Shown piece after piece: positions 34,373-42,602 of a stretch of 64,000 nucleotides of DNA. Under the pieces are notes generated by a model. That model made no database searches. It had not been told where the DNA came from and worked only from the letters and a program-made list of their open reading frames with translations. Position 1 is the stretch's first letter; each line of letters begins with the position of its first letter. The position numbers were made by a program, and so were the translations under genes. The DNA is from Microbacterium sp. SORGH_AS_1204 (lineage in GTDB: Bacteria > Actinomycetota > Actinomycetes > Actinomycetales > Microbacteriaceae), in the NCBI RefSeq assembly GCF_030818935.1, contig NZ_JAUTBD010000001.1, forward strand, positions 3,286,001 through 3,350,000, written 5' to 3'.

Positions 34373-34425
34373 GCAACATCGCCGACACATCCCGCCACAG
34401 CGTCGTAACGCGCACGGCATAGCGT
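34373..34425 (+). promoter_or_regulatory. GlnR-like box and leaderless promoter of uraD-uraH-hpxO
   Basis: GCAAC-N6-GACAC at 34373-34388, 31 nt, then TAGCGT at 34420-34425 and 7 nt to ATG 34433. Each half-site has one departure from consensus. Spacing matches the longer class at 11243 and 16173. Confidence 0.5.
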
Positions 34426-34432
34426 GGCCGGC

Positions 34433-34960
34433 ATGCACCTCTCCGACTTCAACGCCGCCGACGACGCCGAAGCGGTCGCCGTCGTGCGCGTGTGGGCCGA
34501 CATCCCGGGGTGGGTCGACGCCGTCGTCGCGGGCCGCCCCTACGCCGACGTCGACGCCCTCGCCGCCTACGCCGGCGACCTCGCCGCGGCCTGGTCACCG
34601 CAGGACCTCGAGGCGGCGCTGCACGCCCACCCGCGCATCGGCGCGAAAGTGTCGGGCGGCGGCGCCGAGGCCGTGGCATCCCGTCGCGAACAGGGCTCGA
34701 TGGCCCACGCCGCCGATGACGACGTCGCCGCGATCGCCGCCGGCAACGCTCTCTACGAGGAGCGCTTCGGTCGCGTCTTCCTCATCCGCGCCGCGGGCCG
34801 CACCCCGAGCGAGATGCGCGCCGAGCTCGAGCGGCGCCTCGGCAACGATCCCGACGCCGAGACCATCGAAGCCACCCGCCAGCTCGCCGAGATCGCACTG
34901 CTGCGCCTCGGCACGACCTTCGCCGACGACGCCCCCGCCGAGCCCGAGGACGCCGAATGA
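34433..34960 (+). CDS. uraD: OHCU decarboxylase
   Basis: 175 aa. The AALHAHPRIGAKV motif near residues 60-72 holds the catalytic His, and the later ALYEERFGRVFLIRAAGRT block near 105-123 is the second family signature. It decarboxylates 2-oxo-4-hydroxy-4-carboxy-5-ureidoimidazoline to (S)-allantoin. ATG 34433 follows TAGCGT by 7 nt (leaderless). The stop overlaps uraH as ATGA. Confidence 0.9.
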   Translation: MHLSDFNAADDAEAVAVVRVWADIPGWVDAVVAGRPYADVDALAAYAGDLAAAWSPQDLEAALHAHPRIGAKVSGGGAEAVASRREQGSMAHAADDDVAAIAAGNALYEERFGRVFLIRAAGRTPSEMRAELERRLGNDPDAETIEATRQLAEIALLRLGTTFADDAPAEPEDAE

Positions 34961-35277
34961 CCCACCTCACCACGCACATCCTGGATGCCACGGCCGGCAC
35001 GCCCGCGGTCGGGGTGACCGTGACGCTGGCCCGACTGGGCGGCGACACGATCGCCGAAGCCACCACCGACGCCGACGGGCGCCTGGCGCTCGGCCCCGAC
35101 CGGCTCGACGACGGCGACTACGCCCTGACGTTCGCGACGGGCGCGTACTTCCGCTCGCGGGGCGTCTCGTCGTTCCACCCGATCGCGACGATCGCCTTCA
35201 CCGTCTCGGGGGAACAGCACCTGCACGTGCCGCTGCTGCTCAGCCCCTTCGCCTACTCGACCTACCGCGGCAGCTGA
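34957..35277 (+). CDS. uraH: 5-hydroxyisourate hydrolase
   Basis: 106 aa, standard length. N-terminal THILDATAGTPA, central RSRGVSSFHPIATIAF and C-terminal YSTYRGS are the transthyretin-like protein signatures including the active-site His and the YRGS end. It hydrolyses 5-hydroxyisourate to OHCU. Coupled to uraD by ATGA and 12 nt before hpxO. Confidence 0.93.
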   Translation: MTHLTTHILDATAGTPAVGVTVTLARLGGDTIAEATTDADGRLALGPDRLDDGDYALTFATGAYFRSRGVSSFHPIATIAFTVSGEQHLHVPLLLSPFAYSTYRGS

Positions 35278-35289
35278 GGAGAACGCTCC

Positions 35290-36474
35290 ATGAAGGTCAT
35301 CGTCATCGGCGCCGGCGTCGGCGGAACCTCCGCCGCGCTCGCCCTGCAGAAGCTCGGGCACGAGGTCGTCGTGTACGACCGCATGCGCGAGAACCGCCCG
35401 GTCGGCGCGGCGCTGTCGCTGTGGTCGAACGGCGTGAAGGTGCTCAACTGGCTCGGCCTCGGCCCCCAGGTCGCCGCCCTCGGCGGTCGCATGGACGACA
35501 TGGCCTACTACGACGGCCACACCGGCGAAGAGCTCTGCCGCTTCAGCCTCGCCCCGGTCACCGCCCAGACCGGCCAGCGGCCCTACCCCGTCGCCCGCGC
35601 CGACCTGCAGCAGCTGATGATGGATGCCGTCGGCTCGGCGAACATCCACCTCGGCAAGCAGCTGGTCGAGGTCGCCGACGACGGCGAGACCGTCACCGCC
35701 ACCTTCGCCGACGGCACCACCGACACCGCCGACATGCTCATCGGCGCCGACGGAGCCCGCTCGATCGTGCGCGACTACGTCACCGAGCCCACCGGCATCC
35801 GCCCCGAGCGCACCTACTCCGGCTACGTCAACTACAACGGCCTCGTGAAGGCTGATGAGCGCATCGGGCCAATGGATCAGTGGACGACGTACGTCGGCGA
35901 CGGAAAGCGCTGCGCCGTCATGCCGGTCGCCGGCGACCGCTTCTACTTCTTCGTCGACGTGCCCGGCCCCTCGGGCGTCGTCGAAGACCGCATGGCCGCG
36001 ATGGAGGAGGCCTTCGGATCGTGGGGAGCGCCCGGCGTACGGGCCCTCCTCGACGGCATCGACCCCGACGAGTCGCTCAACCGGGTGGAGATCTGGGACA
36101 TCGACCCGTTCGACACGTGGGTGCGGGGGCGCGTGGCGATCCTCGGCGACGCCGCGCACAACACCGCGCCCGACATCGGCCAGGGAGCCTGCTCGGCGCT
36201 GGAAGACAGCTTCGCCCTCGGCATCGTCTTCGCCACCGCCACGCTCGGCGTCGAGGACTCGCTGAAGCGCTACGAACGCATCCGCACCGAGCGGGCGGGC
36301 GACCTGGTGCTGCGCGCGCGCAAGCGCGCTCATGAGACGCACGCGTTCGACGTCGCCGCGACGCAGGCCTGGTACGACGGCCTTCGGCGTGAGGACGGCA
36401 GCGGGGTCATCCGCGGCATCGTCGGCAACATCGAGGGCAGCCCCGTCGAGCTGGGTGCGAGCGTGATGCGCTGA
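35290..36474 (+). CDS. hpxO: FAD-dependent urate hydroxylase
   Basis: 394 aa. Rossmann motif VIGAGVGGTSAAL at the start, a middle DMLIGADGARS (DG motif) and GRVAILGDAAHNTAPDIGQGACSALED near 280 place it in the flavoprotein hydroxylases. Length and setting match HpxO, which makes 5-hydroxyisourate from urate with NAD(P)H and oxygen, replacing cofactor-free uricase. It completes the urate-to-allantoin trio with the two upstream genes. AGGAGAACGCTCC precedes the ATG. Confidence 0.88.
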   Translation: MKVIVIGAGVGGTSAALALQKLGHEVVVYDRMRENRPVGAALSLWSNGVKVLNWLGLGPQVAALGGRMDDMAYYDGHTGEELCRFSLAPVTAQTGQRPYPVARADLQQLMMDAVGSANIHLGKQLVEVADDGETVTATFADGTTDTADMLIGADGARSIVRDYVTEPTGIRPERTYSGYVNYNGLVKADERIGPMDQWTTYVGDGKRCAVMPVAGDRFYFFVDVPGPSGVVEDRMAAMEEAFGSWGAPGVRALLDGIDPDESLNRVEIWDIDPFDTWVRGRVAILGDAAHNTAPDIGQGACSALEDSFALGIVFATATLGVEDSLKRYERIRTERAGDLVLRARKRAHETHAFDVAATQAWYDGLRREDGSGVIRGIVGNIEGSPVELGASVMR

Positions 36475-36543
36475 CGCGTCGGCGCGGCCGGAGAACCGTG
36501 TCGCCCCTTGTGCTGTCTGAGGGGGCACCAGCCAGCAGAGAGC

Positions 36544-36620
36544 GGGACATGGTCCACGCACCCGGGGACACGGTCCACGCACCCGGGGACATGGTCTGCA
36601 CACAGCGGGACACGGGGAGG
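36544..36620. repeat. 21-bp tandem repeat, about 3.5 copies
   Basis: Units starting at 36544, 36565, 36586 and 36607 begin GGGACA[TC]GG. The first two are nearly identical (GGTCCACGCACCCG follows), the third is diverged and the fourth partial. It lies in the 251-nt gap between hpxO and the CMD gene; otherwise I see nothing in that gap. Confidence 0.75.
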
Positions 36621-36725
36621 CCGGCGCGCGCGAGACGTGTGACCCCGCGTGACACCCGCGGACGGGCCCGCCGCACTGCGCGTGGCACCGTGGGAGCGAC
36701 GCAACCGACGCCCCCGGGAGGCACC

Positions 36726-37076
36726 ATGTCCGAGTACTTCGACCGCACCGCCGACAAGACCTACACGAAGGTCTACAAGGCCGAGACACCGGACATCCTC
36801 GCCGCATTCGCCGCGTTCGATCAGGCCGTCTTCGCACCCGAGGGCCGGGCGATCCCGCTGAAGTACCGCGAGCTGATCGCGCTGGCCGTCGGCATCACCA
36901 CGCAGTGCGTGTACTGCATCGACGGGCACTCGCAGAACGCCGTCAAGGCGGGGGCGACCGAGGCCGAGCTCGCCGAGGCCGCGTGGGTCGCGACGGCGAT
37001 CCGCGCGGGCGGCGGCTACGCGCACGGGCGCCTCGCGTTCAAGCTCGCCGACGACGCCCGCCCCCACCAGCACTGA
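36726..37076 (+). CDS. Carboxymuconolactone decarboxylase / AhpD-like protein
   Basis: 116 aa. The CVYCIDGH motif near residue 60 is the CxxC...H redox centre of the AhpD-like branch of the CMD family. GGGAGG precedes ATG 36726. Such proteins act as alkylhydroperoxidase-like reductases; the partner is unknown. Only 5 nt separate it from the M20 gene, so the two are probably cotranscribed. Confidence 0.85.
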   Translation: MSEYFDRTADKTYTKVYKAETPDILAAFAAFDQAVFAPEGRAIPLKYRELIALAVGITTQCVYCIDGHSQNAVKAGATEAELAEAAWVATAIRAGGGYAHGRLAFKLADDARPHQH

Positions 37077-37081
37077 TCGCC

Positions 37082-38383
37082 GTGCCCGACGCCACCTCGC
37101 CCCCGCCAGGCCCGCTCGAGATCGAGGCGCTGGCGCACATCCGCGCGCTCATCCGCATCGACAGCGTCAACACGGGCGAGGCCGCGACCATCGGCGACGG
37201 CGAGACGCGCGCCGCACGGTACGTGCAGACGCAGCTCGAGGAGGTCGGCTACGACACCGTCTTCGTCGAGCCGCGTCCGGGGCGCGCGAGCGTCATCGCG
37301 CGGCTCGCCGGGTCGGATCAGGATGCCGGGGCCCTCGTGGCCCACGCCCACCTCGACGTCGTGCCGGTCGACGCCGCGGACTGGACGCACCCGCCCTTCG
37401 GGGCGGAGATCCACGATGGCATCCTGTACGGCCGCGGGGCGGTCGACATGAAGGACTTCGCCGGGATGCTGCTCGCGGTCGCCCGCGCGTTCCGACGCGA
37501 CGGCGTGATCCCCCGACGAGACATCGTCTTCGCCTTCTTCGCCGACGAGGAGGCGGGCGGCGTCTGGGGCGCGCGGTGGCTCGTGGACAACCGCCCCGAG
37601 CTCTTCGCCGGGGCCACGGAGGCCATCAGCGAAGTCGGCGGCTTCTCGATCCCGCTCGCCGGCGACCGCCGCACCTACCTCGTCGCGACAGCGGAGAAGG
37701 GCGTGACCACCGCCACCCTGACCGCACGCGGACACGCCGCCCACGGCTCCCGGCCGACCGCCGACAACGCCGTCGTCCGTCTCGCGCACGCGGTCGCAGC
37801 CGTCGGCGCGCACCGCTTCCCGGTCGCACGCACCGCCACGCTCGAGCGCTTCCTCGACGTCTACGCGCGGGCGGGCGGCGACCTCGGCGACCTGGGCTTC
37901 GCGGCATCCCTCATCGACGCGGGCAGCCGCAACACCGCATCCCCGACGGTGCTGGCGGCCGGCGGCAAGGCCAACGTCATCCCGGCCGCGGCGAGCGCGA
38001 CCCTCGACGTGCGCATCGTGCCCGGTCAGGCCGAGGTCGTGCGCGAGCAGCTCGCCGCCGTCGTCGGCGCCGACATAGAAATCGCCTGGGCGCGCGACAT
38101 CCCGGCCATCGAGGCACCCGCTGACGGACGGCTCGTGGGCGTGCTCCAGGATGCCGTGACCGCCGAGGACCCCGACGGCACGGTCGTGCCGTACCTGCTG
38201 CCCGCGAGCACCGACAACAAGCACCTCGCTCGCCTCGGGATCCGCGGTTACGGCTTCGTGCCGCTGCGCGTGCCGGCGGACTTCGACGTGTTCGGGCAGT
38301 TCCACGCGGCCGACGAGTGCGTGCCGGTGGAGGCACTGCACTTCGGGACGAGGGTGACGGCGCGCATGCTGCGAGAGGCGTGA
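37082..38383 (+). CDS. M20/M25/M40 metallopeptidase (ArgE/DapE/CPG2-like)
   Basis: 433 aa. Zinc motifs VAHAHLDVVPVD near residues 78-89, YGRGAVDMKD near 117, FADEEAGG near 152 and the C-terminal FHAADECV near 412. The usual dimerisation insert is present. This branch includes carboxypeptidases and deacetylases, unlike the AllC branch at 23916. Substrate unknown. GTG 37082 is the only reasonable start after the upstream stop. Confidence 0.83.
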   Translation: MPDATSPPPGPLEIEALAHIRALIRIDSVNTGEAATIGDGETRAARYVQTQLEEVGYDTVFVEPRPGRASVIARLAGSDQDAGALVAHAHLDVVPVDAADWTHPPFGAEIHDGILYGRGAVDMKDFAGMLLAVARAFRRDGVIPRRDIVFAFFADEEAGGVWGARWLVDNRPELFAGATEAISEVGGFSIPLAGDRRTYLVATAEKGVTTATLTARGHAAHGSRPTADNAVVRLAHAVAAVGAHRFPVARTATLERFLDVYARAGGDLGDLGFAASLIDAGSRNTASPTVLAAGGKANVIPAAASATLDVRIVPGQAEVVREQLAAVVGADIEIAWARDIPAIEAPADGRLVGVLQDAVTAEDPDGTVVPYLLPASTDNKHLARLGIRGYGFVPLRVPADFDVFGQFHAADECVPVEALHFGTRVTARMLREA

Positions 38384-38466
38384 GGACTCCGGGCCGCCGA
38401 GGCCGCAGCGCCGCCGCGAGGTGCTCGACGCCCGGGGCCCGGAATCGGACGGCGAGAATGGATGCC

Positions 38467-38982
38467 ATGACCTCGTCGCCCGTGTCGTCGCTCACCATCC
38501 GACTCGTCGCCCCGCACGAGTACGCGGGTGCCGGGGCGCTCACCGTCGAGGCCTACCGTCACAGCTACGAGGGTCTCTCCGAGGGCTACCTCGTCTCGCT
38601 CGCCGACGTGGAGGGCCGCGTGGCTCAGGGCGAGGTGTGGGTGGCGCTCGACGGTGACGAGATCGTCGGAACCGTCTGGACTCCCCGGCCCGGCGAGCGC
38701 CTGTCACCGCTCGCCGCCGACGGCGAGCTCGATTTCCGCCAGCTCGCGGTCGCGCCGTCGGCGCGCGGCCGGGGCGTGGGCGAAGCCCTCACGCGCCACG
38801 TGATCGCGCTGGCCCGCAGCAGGGGCGCGCGTCGCGTCGTGATGAACAGCGGCCCCGAGATGCTCGGCGCGCACGCGCTGTACCTCAAGCTCGGCTTCTC
38901 CCGGCTCATCGAGCGGGAGCATCCCGTCGAGGTGGAGCCGGGGCGGTTCCTCGATCTGCGGGCGTTCGGGTTCGACCTCTGA
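38467..38982 (+). CDS. GNAT-family N-acetyltransferase
   Basis: 171 aa. Acetyl-CoA motif LAVAPSARGRGVGEALTRHV (about residues 97-116) and the C-terminal GAHALYLKLGFSRL are typical. GAGAAT ends 7 nt before ATG 38467, a possible leaderless start; an in-frame ATG three codons earlier is possible. Substrate not predictable. Confidence 0.85.
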   Translation: MTSSPVSSLTIRLVAPHEYAGAGALTVEAYRHSYEGLSEGYLVSLADVEGRVAQGEVWVALDGDEIVGTVWTPRPGERLSPLAADGELDFRQLAVAPSARGRGVGEALTRHVIALARSRGARRVVMNSGPEMLGAHALYLKLGFSRLIEREHPVEVEPGRFLDLRAFGFDL

Positions 38983-38996
38983 CGCGCGACGTCTCG

Positions 38997-39659
38997 TCAG
39001 GCTGCCGTCAGCCGCGACGCCACCCGCGCGATGCGCGAGCGCAGTTCGGCGACCGTGTCATCGAAGGCCGCGGTGCTGCCGATGCGCGCCGGGTCGCGGA
39101 TCGACCAGTGCACGTCGTCGCGTCCGTCCAGCTTCTCGTGGGCGTGGTCGCAGACGCTGATGACGAAATCGCCCGATGCGGCGACGTCGCCGAGCGCCTG
39201 CGGAGCGGCCGCTTCGTCGAGCGCGATGCCGTGTCGGCGGGCGGCGGCGATGGCGCCCGGGTTCACCCGGTCGCCGGGATCGGTCCCCGCGGAGGCGGCG
39301 GGGATGGAACTGTGGGCGGCCCAGATGGCCCGAGCCAGCTGCGAGCGCGCGGAATTGGCCGTGCAGACGAAGACGACGCGGCCCTTCACCGGGCGGGGGC
39401 CGAGCGCGAGAGTCGAGAACGCCTCGGGGATGAGCTGCAGGTAGCTGCGGCGACCGTCGGATTCCGATCGGACGCGACGCGCGATGCCGCGGTCCTGCAG
39501 CACGTTGGCGTGGAACGCGACGAGGTTGGACTTCACACCGAGCGCGGACGCGATCTCGCTGGGTGACATGTCGCCGACCGAGAGCAGGTCGACGATGCGC
39601 AGGCGAGCGGGGTCGCCCAGCGCGGCGAAAGCCTCCGCCCGCCGGTGAAGATCGTCCAT
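38997..39659 (-). CDS. ArsR regulator fused to arsenate-reductase-type LMW phosphatase
   Basis: 220 aa. Residues 1-88 form a winged helix of the ArsR type (SPSEIASALGVKSNLVAFHANVL); no clear metal Cys pair is visible. Residues about 93-215 are a low-molecular-weight phosphatase/arsenate reductase with CTANSARSQ as the CX5R loop and SIRDPA as the general-acid loop. A sensor-effector fusion for arsenate is plausible. A GAGGGGGG ribosome-binding site precedes the ATG. No arsenite pump gene is nearby. Confidence 0.82.
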   Translation of the reverse strand: MDDLHRRAEAFAALGDPARLRIVDLLSVGDMSPSEIASALGVKSNLVAFHANVLQDRGIARRVRSESDGRRSYLQLIPEAFSTLALGPRPVKGRVVFVCTANSARSQLARAIWAAHSSIPAASAGTDPGDRVNPGAIAAARRHGIALDEAAAPQALGDVAASGDFVISVCDHAHEKLDGRDDVHWSIRDPARIGSTAAFDDTVAELRSRIARVASRLTAA

Positions 39660-39784
39660 TATGCACCCCCCTCAGCCATCGTGCCACGGGTCGGCGCGGA
39701 CACAGTTAGCTCAGTAGCGTTTGAGCGACCAAGACGGTGGCTCCACGGCCCGTCCGTTGCAGCCACAGCTCGAAAGGATTCCTC

Positions 39785-40048
39785 ATGGGTATCGGAAGCG
39801 GCATCGCTCTGTTCGTCATCGGAGCCATCCTGGCCTTCGCCGTGGATCTCGACCTCGGGGGTGTCGCCGACCTCACCGTGATCGGGTACATCCTCATGGC
39901 GGCCGGCGCGCTGATCTTCGTGCTCAGCCTGATCTTCCTCCTGCGGCGTCGCTCGGTCGACTCGACCACGCGCACGACCGTCGACCCCGCCAACGGAGAA
40001 CGAGTCACCACGCGTCGCACCCGCGACAACGGCGACCCGATCGTGTGA
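39785..40048 (+). CDS. DUF6458-family small membrane protein
   Basis: 87 aa with two membrane segments (about 5-22 and 30-50), the actinobacterial pattern MGIGSGIALFVIGAILAFAV and a charged tail with RTRDNGDPIV. AAAGGA lies upstream of ATG 39785. The gene overlaps the pseudokinase gene as GTGTGA, so the pair are probably coupled. Function unknown. Confidence 0.8.
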   Translation: MGIGSGIALFVIGAILAFAVDLDLGGVADLTVIGYILMAAGALIFVLSLIFLLRRRSVDSTTRTTVDPANGERVTTRRTRDNGDPIV

Positions 40049-41049
40049 GTCAGCAGATCACTCGCGACCGCAGCCGCGGACGCCCCCGGAGCACGTGGCC
40101 GCAGCCTTTCCTCGGCGACGTGTTCGCAGGACGGTACCGCCTGACCGGGCCGCTCGGAGACGGCGACGGTGGTCGACACCTGTTCCGCGCGCGCGACGAC
40201 GTCCTCGCCCGCGACGTCGCGGTCGCCGTCTTCCCGGTGGATCCCACGCGGCGCCGGCGCCTCTCGGGCGCGAGAACCCTCGCTGCGCTCGACCATCCCG
40301 CTCTCATCACGCTCTACGATGCCCAGGTCATCGGCGACGGGAACGCCTACGTGATCATGGAGTTCATCACGGGACCGTCGCTCGCACGCCGCATCGAGAC
40401 CGAGGGTCCGGTCGCGGCGGGCGTGGTGGCCGGCGTCGTGCAGGACCTGGCCGGTGCCCTCGCGACGATCCACCGGGTCGGCATCGTGCACGGGAGGGTC
40501 GACTCGTCGACTGTGCTCCTGCGCCCTCGTCGCGACGTCGACCGTGCTCTCGCGCCCGTGCTGACCGGCTTCGACATCACGCATCTCGGCGGAGCACACC
40601 CGGCATCCCCCGATCCCGGCCCACTGTCGTCGTACCTGACGCCGGAGCAGGTGCGCGGCGAGCCGGCGCGCGCCGCGTCCGACGTCTACGCCCTCGGGCT
40701 GCTGGCCCTCGACGCGCTGACCGGTGAGCCTCCACTCCGCGGCGGCCCGATGCAGGAACTCGTGCTCGCGCCCCTCGCGTACGACCCCGAGATCCCCGCC
40801 CGCGTGGGGCACGGCTGGCGCACGCTGCTGACGGCGATGACCGATTCCGACCCCGCCTCGCGGCCCACCGCCGCGGAGGTCGAGAGCCTCGCCGGGGAAC
40901 TGCGCGAGAACGGCGGCGTCTCACGCGACGCGCCTGACGCCGCGGCATCCGTCTCCGAGCCGGTCCCGGCGCTGCGGGCGGTTGACCTCCTGCGCGCCAC
41001 GTCGCGCCGGCGCCCGGCGATCTGGCAGTGGGTCACGCACTACCGCTGA
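40045..41049 (+). CDS. Protein-kinase-like protein lacking catalytic residues (pseudokinase)
   Basis: 334 aa. The overall Hanks fold is recognisable (FAGRYRLTGPLGDGDGG, MEFITGPSLARRI, SSYLTPEQVRGEPARAASDVYALGLLALDALTGEPP). Key residues are lost: the VAIK Lys is replaced in VAVAVF, the HRD loop reads HGRVDSST and no DFG is present. No transmembrane helix or PASTA domain follows. GTG 40045 overlaps the upstream stop. It is probably a scaffold or binding module. Confidence 0.75.
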   Translation: MSQQITRDRSRGRPRSTWPQPFLGDVFAGRYRLTGPLGDGDGGRHLFRARDDVLARDVAVAVFPVDPTRRRRLSGARTLAALDHPALITLYDAQVIGDGNAYVIMEFITGPSLARRIETEGPVAAGVVAGVVQDLAGALATIHRVGIVHGRVDSSTVLLRPRRDVDRALAPVLTGFDITHLGGAHPASPDPGPLSSYLTPEQVRGEPARAASDVYALGLLALDALTGEPPLRGGPMQELVLAPLAYDPEIPARVGHGWRTLLTAMTDSDPASRPTAAEVESLAGELRENGGVSRDAPDAAASVSEPVPALRAVDLLRATSRRRPAIWQWVTHYR

Positions 41050-41103
41050 CGCCGACCCCACCTCGGCGCCCGGCGATCCAGCCGTTCGCCATGGGCCGGC
41101 GCG

Positions 41104-42435
41104 CTATCGTTGCCCGTCGGTCGTCCGCTCCCGCCGCGCATGCCCCCACCGCGCCAGGAAGTACAGCCCCACGCCGACGGCGAGCAGCACCGCGCCGAAG
41201 ATCCACACCGTGCCACTCTGCTGACTGAGCAGCAACAGGCACGACGCGATGCCGAGCACGGGCACGACGGTCCACACCCGGAAGTGCGCGTGATCGACCC
41301 TGTCGCGGCGCAGCACGAGCACCGAGACGTTCGCGCTCAGGAAGACGAACAGCAGCAGGAGCACGACCGTCTCGGCCAGCAGACTCAGGTCGCCGACGAG
41401 CGTCAGCAGCATCGCGACGACGGTCGTGGCGAGGATCGCGACCCAGGGCGTGCGGCGCTTCGGCAGCACGCGCGACAGCACGCGGGGCAGCAGACCCTGC
41501 TCGGCCATGCCGTAGGTGAGGCGACTCGCCATGATCATCGTCAGCAACGCACCGTTCGCCACGGCGATCAGGGCGATGAGGCTGAACAGCCACGACGGCA
41601 CGCCGACGCCGCTCGCCTCGACGACCGCGAGCAGCGGCCCGCTCGAGGCCGCGAGCTCTTCGGGCGGCAGCGCGATGCTGCTGGCGAGTCCGACCAGCAC
41701 GTAGACGAGGCCGGCCGTTCCGAGAGCGGCGAACAGCGCTCGCGGATACACCTTCGACGGCTCCTTGACCTCCTCGATCATGTTCGCCGAGGTCTCGAAA
41801 CCCACGAACGAGTAGTAGGCGATGATCGCCCCGGCCAGCACCGCGGCGCCCACACCGGTCCCCTCCGGCGGCTGCGCGATGCGGGCGAGGTCTCCGCCGC
41901 CGTTGCCGACGAGCACCGCGACCACCACGACGACGATGACCAGTCCGCTCACCTCGATCACCGTCATCACGACGTTGGCACCCAGCGATTCCCGGATGCC
42001 ACGGGCGTTGAGCGCCGCGACGACGGCGAGGAAGACGATGGCGACGGGGATCACGGGCAGGTCGACGAAGGTCGAGAGGTATTCGCCCGCGAAGGCGATC
42101 GAGAGCCCGGCGGCGCTGGTCACCCCCGCGGCCAGCATGCTGAAGCCGATCAGGAACGACACCAATCCGTTCTTGAACGCCCGCTCCGCGAACACGGCGG
42201 CACCCCCCGCCCGGGGGTACTTCGTCACCAGCTCGGCGTACGATCCGGCGGTCAGCAGAGCCAGCAGAAGGGCCGCCAGCAAGGGCGCCCACAGCATGCC
42301 GCCGACCCGCTCCGACAGCACGCCCATCAGCGCGTAGATCCCGGCGCCGAGGACGTCGCCGAGGATGAACGCGAACAGCAGCGGACCGCCGATTCCGCGC
42401 CGGAGGGTCGATGGCTCGGAGGTCTCGGTGCTCAT
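41104..42435 (-). CDS. APC-family amino acid permease
   Basis: 443 aa, about 12 hydrophobic segments. FAFILGDVLGAGIYALMG near residues 21-38 is the first-helix motif and YYSFVGFETSANMIEEVKEP near 225 the conserved central motif. TACGGT ends 7 nt before ATG 42435, so the start is likely leaderless; longer starts would add an arginine-rich leader. Substrate undetermined. Confidence 0.85.
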   Translation of the reverse strand: MSTETSEPSTLRRGIGGPLLFAFILGDVLGAGIYALMGVLSERVGGMLWAPLLAALLLALLTAGSYAELVTKYPRAGGAAVFAERAFKNGLVSFLIGFSMLAAGVTSAAGLSIAFAGEYLSTFVDLPVIPVAIVFLAVVAALNARGIRESLGANVVMTVIEVSGLVIVVVVVAVLVGNGGGDLARIAQPPEGTGVGAAVLAGAIIAYYSFVGFETSANMIEEVKEPSKVYPRALFAALGTAGLVYVLVGLASSIALPPEELAASSGPLLAVVEASGVGVPSWLFSLIALIAVANGALLTMIMASRLTYGMAEQGLLPRVLSRVLPKRRTPWVAILATTVVAMLLTLVGDLSLLAETVVLLLLFVFLSANVSVLVLRRDRVDHAHFRVWTVVPVLGIASCLLLLSQQSGTVWIFGAVLLAVGVGLYFLARWGHARRERTTDGQR

Positions 42436-42525
42436 TCCGCCGACCGTAGGTTGGGCGCGGGCGTTCCCCGAAGCGGGTTGACGCGGCACGCGCCGGGTGT
42501 TCGCCCGCGGCGGGTTCGTCACGTG

Positions 42526-42542
42526 GCGTCGCGAAACGTCAC
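42526..42542. promoter_or_regulatory. GCGTCGCG-N3-CGTCAC motif, copy 1
   Basis: GCGTCGCGAAACGTCAC lies between the divergent APC permease and GNAT genes. Two close relatives occur at 54882 and 54912, also in a divergent promoter region. A shared regulator is possible. Confidence 0.4.
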
Positions 42543-42602
42543 GCACCGACCACGGAGCACCGCGGGTTTGCGCGCCCGCGCCGACCGGCGCAGAGTGTCT
42601 CG

